From Acholoe squamosa (lineage: Eukaryota; Annelida; Polychaeta; Phyllodocida; Polynoidae), in NCBI GenBank assembly GCA_949317995.1, contig OX439038.1:59974813-60038812 (forward strand): a DNA stretch of 64,000 nucleotides, written 5' to 3'. This document shows positions 1 through 10,590 of this stretch, piece after piece. The notes beneath the pieces are model-generated. The model searched no databases. It saw nothing but the letters and a program-made list of their open reading frames with translations, and was not told the origin of the DNA. The stretch's first letter is position 1. Each line of letters starts with the position of its first letter. The translations under genes and the position numbers were made by a program.

Positions 1-50
1 TGTGATATAATTTAGTATAAGGAATTATTATGATACGAGTGAGAGATAGG

Positions 51-54
51 AGAA

Positions 55-105
<51 letters not shown>

Positions 106-116
106 GAGAGTGAGAG
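51..116. repeat. (GA)n microsatellite
   Basis: Almost pure GA dinucleotide run with a few interruptions (ATAG, GGGA). Confidence 0.95.
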
Positions 117-3100
117 CGGGGCTTGAGCATTGTTGATCAACGTTGTTTCAATGTTGATCCAAAGTCCTGTGCCCACTGGGCAGAAACAGAAACACAGTCA
201 GAGAGAGGAGATAGCCAGAAAGAGGGAGTATTTGAAAAGCTGAAAATAAACTACTATAAATTATAGCTAACTGATTTATAACTGATTCACAACTGATTCA
301 CAAATAGAGTCTATACTATGAAAGAACCAGTGTCAATTCCATTAAAACCGCTCACAGAAGCGAAATGGTAGTAACGCTGGTTTCCAGTTTACAAGACAAT
401 GAGCATCCAGTAAAAAGTGAAAGGTGACCAGGGTGGTTTTTCTCTTTTTAAAAAGAATATACTAAGTCTAATCTTTTAAAAATCGTTTTCAAAACCATTT
501 CTCTTTCTATTTTCTTTTCAAATTTTCATTCTTTACAAAACCGTGTAAAATGGTCCAAATGAAATTGTTTGAAGAAAGTATTGCTCTTTGTAATCTTTAC
601 AAAATCTTTTTATTTTCTTTTAGTGAAAAGAAAATATTTTGGTATTTTCTTTTGTCCAAAACCTGTTGCTCAGGGTCAAGTTAGGACCACCTCTTGAGGT
701 GGGGATAAGGAATTCGAAAACTTACCCATACTTTTTTAAATATATTTTTCTTTAGATTATCAATTTATATGACTTTACAAAGGCTATAATCATAAAAGAA
801 TTCCCAACAATGAATTTGGTAGTGTTTTGTTTTAGAAAGACTCAAGTCATGTGTAAGATTTTCTTCATTTTTTCTTTATATTTTCGTTCTTTATAAAATC
901 TTTCCAAAATCTTTTTATGAATATGAAATAGGGTCATGTGACCTTCTCCTATGGATGGGTGGTCTATGGATAATATTTTTGAAATCATTAAGCAAATTTT
1001 ACCTCTATAATCTTTAAAGGTAAAAAAATGAAATTACAAAGAGAAATATATCCTTTCTCATTTGAAAAAGAAAATACAAAGAAAATCATTACATGAATAT
1101 TTAATTTTTGTCACATGATCCCTCAGAGCCAATGATTGAAGGGATCCCCTCCTGACATTATGACCTCATAGGGTGTTTCCCAGGTCTGTTCATCAAATTG
1201 TACGTATCAGCATAGAAACAACGTAGAATTCATTCTCTGAGAATCTAATAAAGATTTTAGTATTCTAAAGAAAATCCAAAGAATGAAACAGATTTTCTTT
1301 CTATATTCTTTACATGTTCATTTTCTTCAAAATATATTGAAATTCACTGAAAAGAATTTAAAGGGAGAAATGGGTTTTCTTTCCAAGTTGAATGTTTTCT
1401 TTATTAGATCTTTTCTCTAAAACGATTATGTAAAGATTTCTTCAAAATAAGAGAAAAACTACCCTGGTCGGTTGACCATGCGGGAACAGAAAATGATAAT
1501 ATTAACTCTTCTTTTACCGAACGCGCATTTTTGCGAGTAAATCGCCGATTTCTGGCCGATTTTTGGTAGACTCCTTCTCCCTCAATTTCCAATAAAATCT
1601 TCAGATTTTCTCAGATCTTGCTGTATGGTATGTGGTTTCCACACATCTCAAACCATTAGTCTCTACTATATATTGCTAAGATTATGGTGAGCTGCTAAAC
1701 ATGGTAGAGAATTAAGAAAGGTTTGGGCCAATGCTAATGAGTATTTATGGCAAGAAATCATAAAAAATATAAACAATTTCATTTTTCTTATGAAAACCTA
1801 TTCTGGGCAGTTTTTCATGTAGAAAAAGATGGTACCAACATTTTTAGTATATTTTGGTGGATTCTGGACAGAAATATTGGTTACCATGGCAACAGTACAT
1901 TAAAAGTAGTGATTTTACATAGATTTGCTTGCCATGGTAGCCAAATAAAACATATACCATGTGACCATGTAACTTAAAAATTCTAAAAGTTATCAAAAAA
2001 AATCTATTGTGTTTTTTATTCCATGTAAATTGATAGAGAGAGTCCTAAAATATCATTATTTGAAGTTTGATGAAAATTCATCAGTTTGTAGGATATGCAT
2101 GCTGTGTTGTCACCATCATATCTGCCTTATCAGAATAGATACGGACAATCAGGATTCCCTGGATTTTTGTCTATATGCTTACCTTGCACACTCATTACTC
2201 AGCTTCTAGTAGGAATATCAACAGCATTTGAAAGACAATGAGAGACCGATTTTAAGTAAAAAACACCTTGGTAAAAGAAGAGTGCCTCTCAAATGTATGA
2301 AACAATGATTGACTAAATGCATCCCAGCAGCCTGATCGGTGGTTTGTGCATTGCCATAGGAATGTGGTTGCTAAAACATACAGTTTTCCCTTAACCCAAA
2401 ACACACTTTTCCAAAGTGCACACAGCATTTTTTTAGTCATTTCTTTTTAATCGTTTCATGTCAATGATTTTATCAATCCGTGTTAAAGAATGTACCTTCT
2501 AGCTGTTAAACCATGTGAAATGCCCCCGCTCTGTGCCTCTTTTATGTCGACTGACACCATGACCACGTCACGTGTCGTTTCCCGCGCTTTTTCTACGGCC
2601 ACTGGCTAAACTTAGAGAATTCTCGTCTGCTCACGAATATCCAAAGCACTTTCTCAGTGAGCCGGAACAAATTGTTTGTCTGTGTTTCTTTTAGTTTCCT
2701 TGTTTTCCCTGGAACCTAAATTGTTTCAGCCAATTAGCCAGTCACCACGCAAAGATGGTCAACCAGAAAAAATGCAGAATTTATGGAAGCTCTGCATGCG
2801 AATTGATTGCATGCTTATGTTTGCTTCAGTTGGACTCACATTCTCGTCTGCCTACGCAGGTTGTCGCCCACCGACGCAGTAGGCCTATGTTTGTTGAGTG
2901 AAATGTTTAACAACCATACCCGCATGCTTTAGCCATAATTCATAAAACCATCACTACCCAATAGATAGGGCCTAAGCAGTGATAATTAATGTCCTGCCAT
3001 CCAGTGGGTACCTAGCATATGCTAATAGATAATACTAACATCTTCAAACCAAAATACTTGCTTGGTTAAAACCACTTCCATATATATTCGTGTTATGTAT

Positions 3101-3449
3101 GTAAGGCCTACACATTTGTTTATTTAGCGTTTAATGTATGTTATGGGAATGCATGAGTGGGTTTATGGGTCAATAATCCACGACTATAACATACTATAAG
3201 GCGTTTATCTCACATTTTTCTCCATTTGTATTAATATCTTATAACCCAAGAATTAATCCAGGAGAAGACATTTTGTAAGTACATGCGATCCGCTCGCTTT
3301 GCCAACCTGCCATGGCCATGTTGTCACTCTGTCCGACATACCTCCACCTTTACACTAATTTTACGGGTACAATCCAATAATGTCAAGTCCTGTACTTCTA
3401 ACACCGCCAAATATATGATCTCTAGTTGGTGTTCGCCTACATTTTGTAT
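117..3449. other. AT-rich stretch without a recognisable gene
   Basis: No ORF here resembles a known protein and the longest frames are under 80 codons. Oligo-T/oligo-A tracts are common between 430 and 1,450. A single X-box-like palindrome (GTTACCATGGCAAC) lies at 1,880-1,893. I see no RNA gene or transposon terminus. Confidence 0.5.
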
Positions 3450-3670
3450 CCATTTTCTTCAAAATAAATAAGAATCCATTGATTTTCCATACCGTTCCAA
3501 CGCACACGGCCCGGTACACGGCCATTGCGTCATGTTGACGAAGCTGGTAGGTGCCCGGATGTAAGAACTAGGTCAGCCACGCGTCGAACAAGGAATGGCC
3601 GTACGAGGCGGGTGCCGACATGTATCGCCAGGGAAAATCAATGGATTCTTATTTATTTCGAAGAAAATGG
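3450..3670. repeat. Inverted-repeat (foldback/MITE-like) element
   Basis: The arm at 3,450-3,488 is the reverse complement of 3,632-3,670 over 39 bp with one mismatch. The arms start CCATTTTCTTC and end GATTTTCC. They enclose about 143 bp that is visibly more GC- and CpG-rich than the surroundings, with weaker internal inverted similarity around GGCCATT. No ORF. Likely a non-autonomous TIR element; no target-site duplication was recognised. Confidence 0.7.
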
Positions 3671-3828
3671 AGAAATTAGGCATGGCATGTTCATATAGAA
3701 TATCTAACGATGTTTTCCTGTTAATAACTCCACCTTCCACCATTGGAATCTATGCTAATGAGGTATGTAAACTACAGGTATGTCGGAAAACCTTTTCAAA
3801 TCCTTGATGTAGATTTACTTCTACCACC

Positions 3829-3900
3829 GGTCGACGTGGTATAATGGACAGCGAGCTCGCCTCCTGTCCCAGCGGCCAGGGATCGATTCCCCGTTGAACC
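3829..3900 (+). tRNA. tRNA-Arg(CCT)-like locus, probably a pseudogene
   Basis: An A-box-like TGGTATAATGG and a B-box-like GGATCGATTCC stand at normal spacing. A plausible anticodon loop CTCCTGT places CCT at positions 34-36. The acceptor and anticodon stems each carry several mismatches, so a working tRNA is doubtful. It could equally be the head of a degenerate SINE, but no tail was recognised downstream. Confidence 0.4.
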
Positions 3901-4079
3901 CTAAACGGTTTTAACTGGAAAACGTATGGAGGAGTTGACATTGTATACTTCTCTAATTTATTAACATGTCCAGATTGAAACTAGCAGCTTCTTGAAGATG
4001 AAGAAAAGGTCTGAGAGTGTGTTATGGCTGGATAAGGAGCTGGGGTTATCAGCAAAAAAGCACTGTTGAGGCCAGAATC

Positions 4080-4570
4080 GTGAGATATATACTACTAGTC
4101 TGGTTCAATATGTAGTTCTGTGGGGTATTTGTGGGGAAAGTGTAAACTATACATTTTTGGAAAGCTTAGATCTCCCTGAATCCAAAAATCACTGTTCACA
4201 AAATTATGTGACACTCTCTGCTGCCATAGCAACTATATTCCCTAGCAATACTGAAAGAAACAATATCATTCAATAAAACCATACAAACAACATCAAATAC
4301 CCTTTGTAACTCTCCCTGTCCAATCATAAGTTATTTACAATGTTTTCTTCATTTATTTAATGTTTTATAAAGGTCGTGTTTGCTTAGCAACAGCTATTTT
4401 TATTGATTTTGCCTAGCAACAAGCCATCATTTTGCGTCATCAGGGTTTTGAAGGGAAAACTACTATGTTAAAAAAAAACTATGCATTTTTGGAAAGCTTA
4501 GACCTCCATGAATTCAAAAATAACTGTTCCCAAAATTATGTGACACTCATTGTTGCCATGGCAACTATTT
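4080..4570 (+). repeat. Dispersed repeat family R1, copy 1 with internal partial duplication
   Basis: The segment around 4,130-4,215 (ACTATACATTTTTGGAAAGC) recurs in modified form at 4,475-4,560 and, inverted, at 10,450-10,540. A canonical X-box palindrome sits at 4,552-4,565. No coding capacity. The match to the inverted copy covers several hundred bases, indicating an interspersed family rather than a local duplication. Confidence 0.7.
4552..4565. promoter_or_regulatory. Perfect X-box (RFX-type) palindrome
   Basis: GTTGCCATGGCAAC is a perfect 14-bp palindrome matching the RFX-family X-box consensus GTTNCCATGGNAAC. It lies inside repeat R1. Binding is inferred from the motif only. Confidence 0.5.
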
Positions 4571-5149
4571 CCCTTAGAAACACTAGAAATCACACCAGCA
4601 GGGTATAAAACCCAATGCTATATAGGGGTTCAGCATCCCTATCCACCATGAATGATGTCCAGTATATTATTCTTCTGTTTAGCTTTCTAAATGGTGAAGT
4701 GGTTGCTTAGCACCAATGGTTATTGTAGTTATACGGGCATTTTTAGTGACATTTTGAATTACAGCCTTGATAGATTGGCTCTAAGGATTGAACACTTCCA
4801 TGCTGTTCCTTTTCAAATAGTCACAAGTGCCCAGAAACAGCCATATGCAAATGAATTGCCATAGCAACAGAATCAAATTCTTCAATATTTGATGTTTTAT
4901 GTTGCCACCTTACTTGGTCTGCACTGGATCGATTTCGAAAATTTTTCATTTGATTATACATATACCTTTATAAATCTGAAACAACAGACATAGAATTTTT
5001 CCCTAGTAATAATCTATTAAGGCTCCATTAGTGACTGTGTCCGTGATGCAAGGTTTTCTGAGGTTTTGGGTTGAAATTCGTCATTTTGATCCCCATAGTA
5101 TCCATTACAACAGGGATCTAGGAAGATTTGAATTGGTACATGTGCTTCT

Positions 5150-6560
5150 CCAAGTACCCTTGAATGCAGAAGAGCTCATTTAAAGTGCTCAATAAGTGTA
5201 CCAGATGTTGAAGGGAGTTTTTCAGGATCAGCCATGTTCTTTTTGAACAGGTACCAACTAAGGTCACAAATGTTGGTAATGTTTGTATATTTTGGTTGAT
5301 ATGACATGCAGGTGTATTTATCCAAGGACTGAACCTGGTATTCACTGATGTCATCCTCCACACTGAGTCTCAATAGTGCACAAACAATTTCTTCCTCAGC
5401 TGTCAAGAAGCATTCAATCCATGTTGGCTTTCTAATTCCAACAAACTTTTCAGTCTTGTCAGTCCCAGTTATGGCATGGAACCCTAGAAAAGCTCTTGCT
5501 CTTGACTCTCCGAAGGGCTCCCAAATTGGTTTTATGGCAATTACTATTGTGCCATTGAGGTACACATGCATTGGCAGGGAAGTGTAGTGGGCAATCTCTA
5601 TCAGTTGAAAAGTAGTCCAGACAGAGAGTAGCAGGGTGTCTTCCTTTGGCTAGCACACCATGATAGATCATGAGTGTGTCAGCTTCTTCATGATTGCTTC
5701 TATTCGCTTTGATGTTTTTGTTATGGGCAGTCTTTCTTAGAGCAGAAACTATGAAGGTAGTGCTAGAATGCATGGTTTCCTTTATGATTCTCTCTGACAG
5801 ATATACTGCCATGTCATTCTTTGTCCCCCCATGGGACAGGAATATTTTTAGACCAAGGTGTTTGATCTGTGTGTTATCTTCCACTATGTACTGAACTACC
5901 TTGACTCCCTGAGCCTCTCATCTTGAGGTACAAGTTGAATTCTTCAGAGAATCTGGTTAGTAAGTGTCAAAGACAACTATGACCTCTTGATGATCCTAGT
6001 AGATTGTCTGGACAGTTTGCACAAAAGCCATCCCTAGATCTTTGACTGTATCCCATGCAGATGACTGTAGTTTCTATAGTGCATTCATGCCATCTACTAT
6101 GGCAACTTTGTGAAAGGTGTCAAACAGCATCGCAGCTTCCAACCATTTTGGCCAACCATTTTGGTTAGTGATCCAATCAGCAGAGACTGTAACCTTTAAC
6201 CATGGATCTATTAGGAAGGAACAGGGCTCTTGGTGTCAATGTGAATTCATGGTTTATGATGGCATCCTTTGGATTTACATCTCTATTTGATAGGCATAGC
6301 ACCATTAACCTGCCATACAGATCTGTCATTTCCTTCAAGTCATTCGAGTCATTCCGTAATTGAATTTTGGACTTCACATTTCTGGCTGTATACATTTTGT
6401 TTTCTCTTTTTACTGGTGCCCAAAGACTGACTGTTCCATTTATTCTCTCAGCAAGGTATGTTTGAAAGAGTTCTTGGCCACGGACATCCATATTCAAAAT
6501 CGAACTGACATGTTAATCGGGTACAAAAGCATAGGTCACCAGGTTGTAGAAGTGTTTCCC
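5150..6560 (-). pseudogene. Relic of an EEADT/HAITG-motif protein (putative FEN1/PIN-like nuclease family), C-terminal part
   Basis: Read on the minus strand, three frames chain together. First comes a segment ending near 6,177 with a LYGRLMVLCLSNRDVN-type motif. Then follow stretches resembling VDGMNAL and VVFD-Y. A segment at 5,884-5,600 contains NHEEADTLMIYHGVLA, and one at 5,571-5,176 contains LGFHAITGTDKT. Uncharacterised metazoan proteins with VFD.Y, EEADT and HA..GCDTT blocks in this order are common, and the acidic motifs suggest a FEN1/PIN-type nuclease core (inference). Here GCDTT has become GTDKT, and at least two frameshifts plus in-frame stops show the copy is dead. Its N-terminal part appears to be at 9,620-9,890, beyond an inserted DIRS-type relic. 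Whether the family is a host gene or transposon-borne cannot be decided here. Confidence 0.6.
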
Positions 6561-6940
6561 AATAACTGAGAATTTTGGTTTAGTTTGGTTTGGTTGATTT
6601 TATGTCCACTAATAGTACTTAAAAGTTAGCAGACATTTCCTGTCTTTCTCATTTGGGACAGGTATTTAAAAGCTGCTTGCTAAAGAAATGGAGGTAGGCA
6701 GGCTTGGAGAAATAAAATTTATTTAATACTTGTTGTAATATGAGATAACAAGATTGACATTTTGTTTATACAAGTAAAAGAATTATTATAAGTGATTGTG
6801 AACAACATTTGTAATTATTACATGCCAAGCCTGCAAGGTAGTATAGGGAGATGGTGGGTGGGATGAAATAATGATATGTGAAAAATAAAAAATATGTGAT
6901 AATATTGATAAAATGTCACAGTTTGGTGTTATGATAAGAG

Positions 6941-7829
6941 TCACTTTTCCTTAAGAGCGTCAATAAACTTGCGATTGACTTTAGTGTTGGAGTTTGTTCT
7001 GATGTAATCCTTGTGGATGTCTGACTTCCAACAAGCATATCATTGCACTTCTAACTCAGATGCGCCTTGATGCACTGCTTGGGTTGCTGCTGCGATCCTC
7101 AGGCCGTGCAGGGTATACATGTCTTTGGGAAGGCCCAGATCGGTGAGGCCTTTGACCCAATGGTTCCTTATCTCAGACGTTGGTATTGGTTGCCTGGTGT
7201 CGGGGAACATGAAGAGTGGGTCTAAGATTGACATTGTGGGCGTGTCCATACACATTTGTCGCATTGCTGTTACCACACAAATGTCCATGTCCTCCGCCGG
7301 ACCCAGGCATATTACTCTGTTGTCTCCAGTTCTTCGTAATGTTTTTCCTGACTTTATGGTCATGACTACTTCCATTCCCCTGAATTGTAAACTTCCTCTT
7401 GTGAGGTGGTTGGTTACTAGCATTGTATTTCTTCTTTGATAGTGGGGTCACTTCTCCTGGTCTCATGGCCCCATAATATTGGAACAGTAGTGCCGCCCTT
7501 ATAGAAGTCCACAGTGGTGACCCGTGTAGCCTTATGACAATTGGTCTAAGCACTTCCATTGGTACACTGCTCCTGACCTTTGGTACATAGGCTTTGTTCC
7601 TGTTTATTGCGTCCATTGCCCTGGATATCCTTATGTGTGTGAGAGGGTATAGTTCCCCTGTCACCAGCGATACATGTACTTGTGCTTGGGACATGTAGTT
7701 GCGTATTGTTGCTGGTGCCTTAATGTGGCTTGCTAAGTACTCCAGGTAGGTGCAAATCAGGCTGTGGTGTGGGTGGTACGGGTCCTTTTTCACCCACCAC
7801 ATGAAGGTGAGGTAGGTTGCCACCCCCAC
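6941..7829 (-). pseudogene. DIRS-type tyrosine recombinase (integrase) relic
   Basis: In minus-strand order: an N-terminal SAM-like region with KAPATIRNYMSQAQVHVSL; a catalytic arginine block (FQYYGAMRPGEVTPLSKK); after a frameshift near 7,420, a block ending YTLHGLRIAAATQAVHQGA, which is the H-x-x-R box; then, past one in-frame TGA at about 7,037, YACWKSDIHKDYI with the candidate catalytic tyrosine. The frame ends at a TGA at 6,941-6,943. All four catalytic boxes are still legible. The order RNase H then recombinase on the same strand, and the RAAATAA-like box, mark a DIRS-group element rather than a phage or transposon recombinase. Confidence 0.82.
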
Positions 7830-8079
7830 TTTGCTGTTGCGCTGAGTGCCCTCTGCCCTGGCCGATTTCTGTCTGTTGGATGCCTTCTTCTGTAGGTAGA
7901 GGATCGCCGGATCTGCAAATTATATTTGGAGTAAGTTGATGCAAGACTTTTGATTTTGGTGACACAGGCAACAGGTTATTACACAGAATTATGGAATGAG
8001 CATCCTCTAAATGCTTATCACTGAGATGTGCCCTGTTCAACCTATCAGCTATTTGATTGTCTACTCCTGGGACATGGGC

Positions 8080-8538
8080 CTAGCTTATATACATATCAAG
8101 CCTAGCTTGCATCATCCATGCCTTTCTCACCGCCTCGAATATGATCTTATTTCTACCCCTGCCGGTGGTGAGTACAGAAACTGATCCCTCATTGTCACAG
8201 TGCACTTTAATGTGCATACCCCTATTTTCTTCGATGCAAAATGTCTCGGGTGCTACAGCGATATTGGCTGCCTCTAACTCACTTATGCATTGTACAGGGT
8301 CATCCATGTTAGCCACCTGTTTCCAATATGCTACTTTACCATTTGTTGCCCCTATGCCAGTAAGGCAGGCGTCCATGTATATGTGAACATCTACCATGTG
8401 ATTTGGGATCATGGCAATACAGTTCCAGTCTTTTAGAAAGTTAATGAACCATCTGAGATCACTTTTCATTTCACTGTTTACGTTCATGTAGAAATGTTTC
8501 ATGTTTCTGAGAGCTTCCAACAACTTACTTAGGCCCAA
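8080..8538 (-). pseudogene. DIRS-type RNase H (end of RT-RH polyprotein), truncated
   Basis: A 152-codon minus-strand frame shows the DIRS RNase H signature: MDACLTGIGATNGKVAYW, then CISELEAANIAVA, then HCDNEGSVSVLTTGRGRN. Past its end, the adjacent frame carries PGVDNQIADRLNRAHL, the usual sequence between RNase H and the recombinase. The reverse transcriptase that should precede it is missing: the frame stops exactly where the inverted-repeat element at 8,532-8,889 begins. The upstream half was therefore lost or displaced. Confidence 0.8.
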
Positions 8539-8889
8539 AACCCATTACCCGATTTTGCAATAATCGGTACTTTTGTCGGCCAAATATTGCATAATACACA
8601 TAGATATCAGTCAGTTTGAGCTATAGGGTGGTAAAATCAATGAAAAAAACACCGATTCTGTGGCCCGATTTTAACATATTGAACATGTTAGAAAACCTTG
8701 GTAGGTAATGCATTGGATTGTACCATGAAACTGGAAGTATTACACTGTAGCAGCATTGCTTCCCATCCGATTTATATCATTTGGCACATTTGCAACCTAT
8801 GGAAGCCCTACAATGGCTGATTCTCCAACCGATTTTGGTGTGTACTCTCAGAATCGGCCACTTTTACAATCGTCTAATGGGTTTAGGCC
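8532..8889. mobile_element. Small TIR element interrupting the DIRS relic
   Basis: The left end GGCCCAAAACCCATTA and right end TAATGGGTTTAGGCC are imperfect terminal inverted repeats, extended inward by CGATTTTGC against related sequence. CTTAC occurs close to both outer edges (8,524-8,528 and 8,890-8,894) and could be a target-site duplication. About 358 bp, no ORF. Probably a non-autonomous DNA transposon. Confidence 0.6.
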
Positions 8890-8894
8890 CTTAC

Positions 8895-9600
8895 AAACAA
8901 CCGGGCCGGCCGCACACATTTTGCAATGTGCAACAACCGGCCCAGTAATGACTGAAGTGTTTTCTTGGTTATAACATTTGTAATTATTATATGTAAAGAC
9001 GAAGACTGTGATAACATAAAATGTATGAGATTTTGGTGTGGGTGGGTGGAAAAAATGAGATGTGGTTGGCGGAGTGACGGAGAGGTGAATTGAATGAATG
9101 TGGGACTGTAGGGGGTGAGTGGGTGGTGGTATTGGTTGTAGTAATTAGTTACGGGTTACATAGATAGGTGGGTTTAATGTAGACATATATGTATGTGTTG
9201 AGAGTTTTAGCCACCAGCTGGCAGCAATGACCACTCCTGCACGCTTATACGCCCATGAGCCACCCATGTAGGCCCGGGCCTGAGCATATGCCCACATGCC
9301 TACCCTAAGCCACAAGAGACCCCAAGTTTGTCGCCTTTTACGAATCTGGTTTGTCCACTGGTAGTATGGAAGGAGAATTCCTCCTTTGTGGACTCCCAAT
9401 GAAGTTATTCTGCTCCTCCATGCCCTCACATGAAGGTCCCCACTCCACAGGGGCTAAAAACTAAGAATGGGTTTCCATGCTGTGTAATGGTAGATTTCAG
9501 GTTTTGCACCAACTCATTGTCCTGGGCAATGGATGAATCCACAGTGTGATGATGCTTATGTTCTCGAGGTTATGTAGCAAACTGGGATTTAAACAAAGAT
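8895..9600. other. Sequence between the TIR element and the split gene relic
   Basis: Contains a GC-rich hairpin-like segment at 8,901-8,945 (CCGGGCCGG against CCGGCCCAG arms around TTTTGCAATG). AACATTTGTAATTATTA at about 8,971 also occurs in direct orientation at about 6,806, on the other side of the DIRS-type relic. The direct repeat could be a remnant of that element's terminal repeats. No protein similarity was recognised. Confidence 0.4.
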
Positions 9601-9619
9601 GAGAGGTGTGAGGTCTGAG

Positions 9620-9890
9620 GATTGACAAGGAAGAATCATAACCTAGCATTTTCATCATTGAAAATGGCTACAAGACCACCAATGACTTTGAGATGCCTTT
9701 TCTCCTGCTCAAGAGCGTGGTCTCCTCCTAGTGAGATGAAGGGAATGTTTGTTTTGGTAATTGATATGCCCCCACTAGCAAGTTCCTGTGTCTGGATAGT
9801 TCTCTCTGACATTGTTCATATCAGCGAGATAGTGTACCATGCCAACTCTCTAGGAGTTGCCACAAACCTGTAGGATCATTTTGATTCATC
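9620..9890 (-). pseudogene. EEADT/HAITG-family relic, N-terminal part
   Basis: The minus strand reads a run including MVHYLADMNNVRENYPDTG and, after a frameshift/stop, TNIPFISLGGDHALEQEKRH followed by LKVIGGLVAIFNDENAR. This HALEQ...K..GG block typifies the N-terminal part of the same uncharacterised metazoan family whose C-terminal part lies at 5,150-6,560 on the same strand in the correct order. The simplest reading is one ancestral locus split by the DIRS-type insertion. Assignment rests on remembered family motifs, not a search. Confidence 0.5.
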
Positions 9891-10079
9891 AAGTTCCTGA
9901 GCATGGTTGTGTGCATCATGACAATATTTGTATACTATGCAGTATTGCAATATCACTCCTTACAGGACTAATCAACAAATATTTACTTTATTGCTATGGG
10001 AATCTATTTACAAATGTTGTTTCTAGGCAGCTTGAAATATGTGAAAGGCCAGGGTTAATAAAAAATAATCCTTGAAATT

Positions 10080-10338
10080 AATCCTTCAATGATGCAATGA
10101 AATAACCTGTTGCTAGGCAAAATCAACCAAAAATAGCTGTTGCTAAGCAGCCAAAACTTCTGTTGCTAAGTAACCAAAACTTCTATACGAAACTTACATC
10201 GTTAATGGTGGAATAGGGAGAGGTGGGTAATGCATTTGATGTTGTTTGTACGGTTTTATGGGCTGATATCTAGTGTTATGGGTGCTATGACAACAATGAG
10301 TGCCACATAATTTTGGGAACAGTGAATTCTGAAATATA

Positions 10339-10419
<81 letters not shown>

Positions 10420-10590
10420 TTGGGAAAACGGTTGCTATGGCAAAAAAGAGTGTCACATAATTTTGGGAACTGTGATTTTTGGATTCAGGAGGTCTAAGCT
10501 TTCCAAAAATGTATAGTTTACACTTTCCCCACGAATACCCACAGACCCCATTTTGAGAACATTATTGAACCAGACTATACAGGCTATACT
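10080..10590 (-). repeat. Dispersed repeat family R1, copy 2 (inverted)
   Basis: Reverse-complement match to 4,080-4,440, for example CCAAAAATGTATAGTTTACA at about 10,503 and the GTGTCACATAATTTTGGGAA block. It is interrupted by a (TA)n tract at 10,333-10,419. TTGCTAAG/TTGCTAGG motifs are scattered at its left edge. Confidence 0.7.
10333..10419. repeat. (TA)n microsatellite
   Basis: Nearly uninterrupted TA dinucleotides with one G interruption near the left end. Reading frames on both strands are Tyr/Ile artefacts. Confidence 0.95.

Noticed and set aside
10313..10516. Tyr/Ile repeat proteins over the TA tracts (also at 32,766-33,073 and 20,340-20,400)
   Set aside because: Translation of TA microsatellites.
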